Source: Myxococcus dinghuensis (GTDB taxonomy: Bacteria > Myxococcota > Myxococcia > Myxococcales > Myxococcaceae). From it: DNA of 64,000 nucleotides. The notes under the pieces were generated by a model. That model did no database searches and was not told the DNA's origin. It saw only the letters and a list, made by a program, of their open reading frames with translations. This document shows positions 59,813-64,000 of the stretch, in pieces (positions within the stretch are counted from its first letter, which is position 1; each line of letters opens with the position of its first letter). Position numbers and translations under genes: made by a program. The stretch spans positions 152,479-216,478 of the forward strand of contig NZ_JAKCFB010000013.1 of assembly GCF_024198235.1 (NCBI RefSeq), written 5' to 3'.

Positions 59813-60358
59813 CTAGCCTTCGCGGCGGCGCGACAGCCGCGTGTGCACGGCCGGGTCCTCGCGACCCTCCGGCCAGATGTTGAAGGACTCCACCACCAGC
59901 GTGTCCGCGTCCGGCTGGTGGATCACCGTGCGCCAGCCCCAGCGCTGCTTCTGGGTGACGCCCTGGTCGTCGCACATGCTGGCCGCGTAGCTCCCCAGGA
60001 CGCAGACGCGGCCGTCCTCGCGGGGCGCGCCGGTGGAGTGCATCATCGACGCGCTCATGTGGAAGCTGTCCACCCACGCGGCGGTGTACTGCCCCTCGCC
60101 CGTGTCGAAGCCGACGAGGAGCTGCCCCGCGTGGGGCTTGCCCATGGCGGTGGACTGGTAGTCGATGCGCACGAAGCGCCCGCCGAGCAGCGCCTCGACG
60201 CGCGCGTGCGTGTGCGACTCCTCCGGGGCTCCGGCCGGGTCGAACCACGTGCGCGTGGGTCCCTCCCAGCGTCCCACCCATTGCTTCAGCGCGCGGTGCT
60301 CGTCCCCCGCGTCGAAGGTCGTCGTCGGCGCGGTCGTCGCGTCCAGCTCGTTGCTCAT
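59813..60358 (-). CDS. DUF1579 protein
   Basis: A 181-aa protein of the DUF1579 lipocalin-like family. Signatures are WVGRWEGPTRTWFDPAGAPE, LLGGRFVRIDYQSTAMGKPH, GQLLVGFDTGEGQYTAAWVD and GVTQKQRWGWRTVIHQPDAD. The fold binds small hydrophobic molecules in some relatives; no function is established. ATG 60358 is set by GAGGAG 8 bp upstream although the frame is open to 60706. Divergent from the degenerate ATPase gene across 100 bp. Confidence 0.85.
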   Translation of the reverse strand: MSNELDATTAPTTTFDAGDEHRALKQWVGRWEGPTRTWFDPAGAPEESHTHARVEALLGGRFVRIDYQSTAMGKPHAGQLLVGFDTGEGQYTAAWVDSFHMSASMMHSTGAPREDGRVCVLGSYAASMCDDQGVTQKQRWGWRTVIHQPDADTLVVESFNIWPEGREDPAVHTRLSRRREG

Positions 60359-60458
60359 CTCGGGGGCTCCTCGGAAAAACGCGCCCGCATCGTCGCTCAT
60401 CCAGGCGGACGCCGCACGCCGCATGTCATCATCGCGCCGAACCGAAGGACCTCCGCGC

Positions 60459-61535
60459 ATGAGCACCCCCGCCACCACCCTCGCCGCCCTGACGGCCGGC
60501 CTCGTCGACCAGCTCGCCGCCGCGGGCCACGTCGTCCCCGAGCCCCCCGCCGCGCCCACCACCCCGGACGAGGCCGCGAAAGCGCTCGTCTCCCTCGCCG
60601 GCCAGACGCGCGTGTCCCTCTTCTCCGTCTGGTGCGCGGAGGACGAGGAGGGCGTCAACGCGGGCGTCTCGTTCTTCTTCCTCCGCCCGGACGCCCCGGG
60701 AGACACCTCCCTGCTGGGGCAGGACCGCGCCGCCGTGCGGGTGGCCTACGCCCCGGACCTCCACGCGCCGCTGGGCGAGGCCCTGGCGCGCCTGGGCGGA
60801 CGGGGCCACGACGAGGACCGGCCCCAGCGCGGCACGGTGGCCTTCCCCTTCGGCGCTGGAGACGACGCGGAGCGCCTCTTCTGGATGACGTTCCAGGACG
60901 GCCCGCTCGGCCCCTGGGTGACGGCGGTGGCGCGCGACCGCCGGCTTCGCGCGGACCAGCCTCCCTTCTCCTCGCTGCCGCTGTCGCCGGACGACGCCGC
61001 GTTCCTCGAGGCGCGCTTCCGCACGCTCGACGCGCTGTTCCACGGACAGCCCGTGCTCTTCACCGGCGCGCGCGGGACGGGCCGGAGCACCACGCTCCAC
61101 GCGGCGATGGGCACGCTCCCGGACGGCGTGAACGCGCTGGCCGCGCTGGAGCAGCCGCGGAGCGTGGACGTGCGCGTCGGCACCGTGCGCGTCGGTCCCT
61201 CCGCCCCGCTGTCCCAGCTGCTGCGCGCCTTCCTCCGCCAGGACCCGGACGTGGTGTTCGCGGACGAGGCCCGCACGCCCGAGGACCTCCGAATGCTCAT
61301 CCAGAGCGCGTTCACCGGCCACGCGGTGGCGTTCGCGCTCGAGGCCGCCACCCCGGAGGAGGTGCTCGCGCGGCTGGGCGAGGCCTTCCCCGGCGTGCCC
61401 CTCACCCCGCTCATCGTCCACCACGCCGTGGACGCGACGACCGGGGCCCGCGCGCTCACCGTGCACACCGTCACGCGGGACGGCGCCGGACACGCCCGGC
61501 TCACGCGCGCGGCGGGCGACACGCCGAGTGAGTAG
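60459..61535 (+). CDS. Degenerate GspE/PilT-like ATPase-domain protein
   Basis: A 358-aa protein. Residues ~1-165 have no domain I recognise (AEDEEGVNAGVSFFFLRPDA and a beta-rich region). Residues ~185-330 resemble the C-terminal ATPase domain of secretion/pilus motors: VLFTGARGTGRSTTLHAAM (203-212 region) and LLRAFLRQDPDVVFADEART, followed by AFTGHAVAFALEA as in PilT/GspE HAVxxTLHA. The Walker A lysine is Arg209, and the Asp-box and Zn motifs of GspE are not visible. It is therefore likely a weakly active or non-hydrolysing relative. ATG 60459 with AAGGA upstream. No pilus or secretion genes are adjacent. Confidence 0.68.
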   Translation: MSTPATTLAALTAGLVDQLAAAGHVVPEPPAAPTTPDEAAKALVSLAGQTRVSLFSVWCAEDEEGVNAGVSFFFLRPDAPGDTSLLGQDRAAVRVAYAPDLHAPLGEALARLGGRGHDEDRPQRGTVAFPFGAGDDAERLFWMTFQDGPLGPWVTAVARDRRLRADQPPFSSLPLSPDDAAFLEARFRTLDALFHGQPVLFTGARGTGRSTTLHAAMGTLPDGVNALAALEQPRSVDVRVGTVRVGPSAPLSQLLRAFLRQDPDVVFADEARTPEDLRMLIQSAFTGHAVAFALEAATPEEVLARLGEAFPGVPLTPLIVHHAVDATTGARALTVHTVTRDGAGHARLTRAAGDTPSE

Positions 61536-61640
61536 CGGCTTCACGTCCAGCCACGTCAGCGTCCCCGCCTGACGCCAACGCGTCTCGACGGAACGCACGC
61601 CCCCCGCCCCGGGCCCCGCCGTCGTCGCGGGTGGGCTGGT

Positions 61641-63482
61641 ATGGCCCTTGCTCGACGGGCGGCCATGCAAATCACGTTCGACGGCAACACCTACGAGACC
61701 GACATCCCCCTCCAGAAGGATGCGCTCGCCCTGGCCATCGACGGATGCAAGGACGCGTGGAAGCTGGAGCACGCCATCTCCGCGCTGCGCTTCAAGGTCT
61801 TCGGCAGTGACGGCATCGCGTCCCAGGTCCTGCAGTACATGGAGAAGCGGCACAAGGTGCTGACGGCGCCGCAGGTCCAGTTCCAGCAGGGCTTCGTCTT
61901 CCGCGACGACCGGAAGAAGTGTGGCCTGTGCGCCCGGCCGTTGGACCTGGACAAGTACGGGACGGGACACGACTGGTTCAGCGACTCCACGTTCAGCCAG
62001 TTCATCTGTGGCCAGTGCGCCATGGGCCAGCAGCCCCACATCAAGTCCTGCTCGGAGACGGGCTGCTCGCGGCTGTACTGGGCCTGTACGTCCTACACGC
62101 GCTGCGCGGACTGTCACCTCACGAAGCGCTACCAGGGGCTCGCCACCAACACGGCCTACACGCTGGAGCAGGTGCCGCTGAACGTGCCCAGCTTCCACGC
62201 GGGCGTGCAGGCGGAGGTGCTCTTCCGCAACTTCATCAAGGCCCAGACGAACCTCGACTCCATCTGCGTGAGCAGCAACACCGGCATCGACATCGTCTTC
62301 ATCACCTACGGCGACGACGACTACAACGCCCTGATGACGCTGCTGGTGGGGCCCCCCTCCTCGTCCGCCCCCCCGACCACCACGCGCTTCCCGAGCCGCG
62401 CCCGCAAGCAGGTCCAACAGGCCGAGCGCGGCGCCGTCATCCACTACGCGGAAGTGAAGGTGAACGAAGCCCAGTGCTCGCCGGCCCAGCGCAACGCGCA
62501 GTCCTTCGTGGACAGCCGCATCAAGAAGGCGCTCGAGGGGGGCTACGGCGAAGAGGCCTTGAAGGGCGCCAAGACGGTCGAGTCCGCCATGAACCGGGGC
62601 GCGGACTACGAGCTGCACCTCATCCGCGTGAACATGCCCCGCTATGGCACGCACGAGTACACCCAGGGGGCTCCCATCACCGCGGTGCGCCGCCCCTGGG
62701 GCGAGTCCGGTGGCGGCTCGGGCCCCTCGATGACGCTGCTGGCCCAGTGCAATTCCATCACGTACATGGACAGCAGTTGGATTGGCGACACGGGTGAGCG
62801 CATCGCGACGCAGTTCATCCGGGAGCTCGGCTTCGCCGTGCGCGGCGCGGTGCAGAACAACACGGGCAACGGCGTGGACCTGGCGGCGAAGCTCGACCAC
62901 ACGCCCTCCAGTCCCCGCTGGGCCTTCTTCGAGGTGAAGGCCAGCACCGCGAAGTTCCAGACGTCGCTGGAGCACGCGGAGGAGGAGCAGTGGATGTTCG
63001 TCATGGACCGCTGCACCAAGGCCCTGCTGTGCATCGACAAGTACACGGGGCTGACCCAGGGCACGTCCGTCCACCCCACCACGTGGACCGTGAGCGAGCT
63101 GGCCTGGGACTTCCAGAGCCCGGAGCACTGGGCGCAGCGCGCGCTGTACTTCCAGGTGGCGGTGCGGCTGCCGAACCCCGGCTCGAACGACAAGGTGCAG
63201 GTGAAGCTCCTCGCCTGGCCGGGTCCTCGCAGTCAGGGCGCGAAGCCGCTGAAGAAGGACCCCATCCCCCAGCCCCTCTTCGTGGGCTACGGCGGCTCGT
63301 CCATGCCTCCGCCCACCAGCAACGTGTCGAAGGTCTCCATGCAGACGCTCTCGCCCCACCCCTTCGGCGGGCGCTACGACAACCTGCACTCCTGCTTCTA
63401 CATGGGCTGCGACTGCAGCCTGTTCAGCCCCTCCCTGCTCAACCCGAAGATGTGCTCCTCCTGCCAGCACCCCCACGGCTGA
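61641..63482 (+). CDS. Zinc-rich protein with two PD-(D/E)XK nuclease-like signatures
   Basis: A 613-aa protein. Zinc-ribbon-like Cys pairs lie at 94/97, 123/126, 137/142 and 155/158, and a last cluster near the C-terminus (GCDCSLFS, KMCSSC). Two segments each carry the restriction-endonuclease signature: AEVLFRNFIK, SSNTGIDIVF (Asp217) and HYAEVKVNE (Glu271, Lys273); then GERIATQFIREL, NTGNGVDLAAK (Asp413) and FFEVKAST (Glu431, Lys433). The repeated order of acidic helix, GxD and ExK suggests a duplicated nuclease fold. ATG 61665 is an alternative start. It may be a defence or toxin nuclease; there is no immunity or modification partner nearby. Confidence 0.7.
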   Translation: MALARRAAMQITFDGNTYETDIPLQKDALALAIDGCKDAWKLEHAISALRFKVFGSDGIASQVLQYMEKRHKVLTAPQVQFQQGFVFRDDRKKCGLCARPLDLDKYGTGHDWFSDSTFSQFICGQCAMGQQPHIKSCSETGCSRLYWACTSYTRCADCHLTKRYQGLATNTAYTLEQVPLNVPSFHAGVQAEVLFRNFIKAQTNLDSICVSSNTGIDIVFITYGDDDYNALMTLLVGPPSSSAPPTTTRFPSRARKQVQQAERGAVIHYAEVKVNEAQCSPAQRNAQSFVDSRIKKALEGGYGEEALKGAKTVESAMNRGADYELHLIRVNMPRYGTHEYTQGAPITAVRRPWGESGGGSGPSMTLLAQCNSITYMDSSWIGDTGERIATQFIRELGFAVRGAVQNNTGNGVDLAAKLDHTPSSPRWAFFEVKASTAKFQTSLEHAEEEQWMFVMDRCTKALLCIDKYTGLTQGTSVHPTTWTVSELAWDFQSPEHWAQRALYFQVAVRLPNPGSNDKVQVKLLAWPGPRSQGAKPLKKDPIPQPLFVGYGGSSMPPPTSNVSKVSMQTLSPHPFGGRYDNLHSCFYMGCDCSLFSPSLLNPKMCSSCQHPHG

Positions 63483-63579
63483 CCCCGCCCCGGGAGAACC
63501 ACCCTCCCAGGCCGACGCGACTGCGCCCCCCGCGACACTCCGCCCCCGCCCGGGCCGGGCCACGCACACACCCCGCGCC

Positions 63580-63606
63580 ATGCCCCTTCACGGGCGTGGG
63601 GGGCAT
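63580..63606 (+). terminator. Hairpin downstream of the zinc-rich protein gene
   Basis: ATGCCCC (63580-63586) pairs with GGGGCAT (63600-63606) across a 13-nt loop, about 100 bp after the stop. There is no T-tract. Weak terminator candidate. Confidence 0.25.
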
Positions 63607-63680
63607 CACTAACAGGGGTGTCAGGTGGACGGGGCCTCCCGCTAGACTGGTGGTCGAGCAGGAGGGAAGGGGGCGTGCAC

Positions 63681-64000
63681 ATGCCGGACGGGAGTCCGAA
63701 GGCCGGTGAGAGTGGAGCGGGGCTCTTCGCCTCCATCACCCAGGCCCGCGTCCGGCGGGCCGGGGACACCTGGCGCACGCTCTGGGTGACGCCGCTCGCC
63801 CTGGCGCTCCACGGCCTGGTGCTCGGTGGGTTGGTGACGCTGTGGCAGGGCGCGGCGCGGCCCATCCGCGCCAGCGCGGCGGACGACACGGCCCTGGTCC
63901 TGCGGCTGATGGCCTCGCCTCCGCCGCCCGCGCCGGCGCGCGCCGCCGAACCCGCGCGGTCCACGACGGCGCGCCGGCCGCGCCCCTTCACCCCGGCCGT
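63681..64000 (+). CDS. TonB-like energy-transducer protein (partial, N-terminus)
   Basis: The reading frame from ATG 63681 stays open to the window end (106 complete codons). It gives a ~40-residue cytosolic segment (SITQARVRRAGDTWRTLW), one hydrophobic helix (VTPLALALHGLVLGGLVTLW) and then a Pro/Ala/Arg-rich stretch (MASPPPPAPARAAEPARS). That layout is typical of TonB or similar transducers with a rigid periplasmic spacer. The C-terminal domain that would prove it is outside the window. AAGGGGG lies 7 bp upstream; a GTG at 63675 is possible. Confidence 0.6.
   Translation, partial: MPDGSPKAGESGAGLFASITQARVRRAGDTWRTLWVTPLALALHGLVLGGLVTLWQGAARPIRASAADDTALVLRLMASPPPPAPARAAEPARSTTARRPRPFTPA

Overview
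The window is very GC-rich and gene-dense DNA with small gaps. It carries many one-component and sigma-54 regulators, a PEGA-domain Ser/Thr kinase, Cys-rich lipoproteins with Asp-Gly-Gly repeats, and frequent GTG starts. Together these point to a myxobacterium of the suborder Cystobacterineae (Myxococcaceae or Archangiaceae). The assignment rests on gene content and style, not on a marker gene. No rRNA, tRNA, IS element, prophage or CRISPR array was seen.

Layout. 0.2-3.9 kb: acyl-CoA dehydrogenase, acyl-CoA synthetase and HSDL2-type SDR in one likely operon for CoA-thioester catabolism. 4-13.6 kb: single genes, including an ABC-F ATPase, two MDR dehydrogenases (one divergent from a LysR regulator), a free-standing B3/B4 tRNA-editing-like domain, gluconokinase, an ATP-dependent DNA ligase with a SWIM zinc motif, and an AraC regulator divergent from a small lipoprotein. 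13.7-22.7 kb: PilZ-like protein, neutral ceramidase, orphan PAS/GAF histidine kinase, acyltransferase, HDAC-like deacylase with a long extension, PAP2 phosphatase. 22.7-28.6 kb: ExbD, a small membrane protein, a kinase/TPR-like pair and two Cys-rich lipoproteins. 28.8-37.8 kb: an FHA-GAF-sigma-54 activator divergent from an aldehyde dehydrogenase, a coiled-coil membrane protein, a second and unusual sigma-54 activator (N-terminal HTH plus TPR-like region, no C-terminal HTH), a structured non-coding RNA locus, and a heme A synthase. 37.8-45 kb: ABC importer with a substrate-binding/permease fusion, lipoproteins, an M43-like metalloprotease and a PNGase A-like enzyme. 45-56.7 kb: a tightly coupled leftward operon matching the alpha-2-macroglobulin (mag / yfaPTASQ) system. 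56.9-64 kb: small enzymes, a degenerate GspE/PilT-like ATPase, a zinc-rich protein with two PD-(D/E)XK-like signatures, and the start of a TonB-like gene cut by the window edge.

The most interesting element is at 36.25-36.57 kb. A consensus sigma-54 promoter on the minus strand precedes a string of hairpins. These include a GNRA tetraloop, a UNCG tetraloop and two paralogous 9-bp hairpins whose 10-nt loops each show seven consecutive C. The twin stems differ by two compensated base-pair changes. This resembles what I remember of Pxr, the sRNA controlling Myxococcus xanthus development, but the flanking genes differ from those I remember at pxr. It may be a paralogue or a related undescribed RNA.

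The second notable system is the mag-like operon. Its MagE-like protein joins a gluzincin-like HExxH region, penicillin-binding-protein-like SxxK/SxN/KTG motifs and a SpoIID-like lytic transglycosylase region. That suggests the periplasmic alpha-2-macroglobulin works together with cell-wall enzymes.
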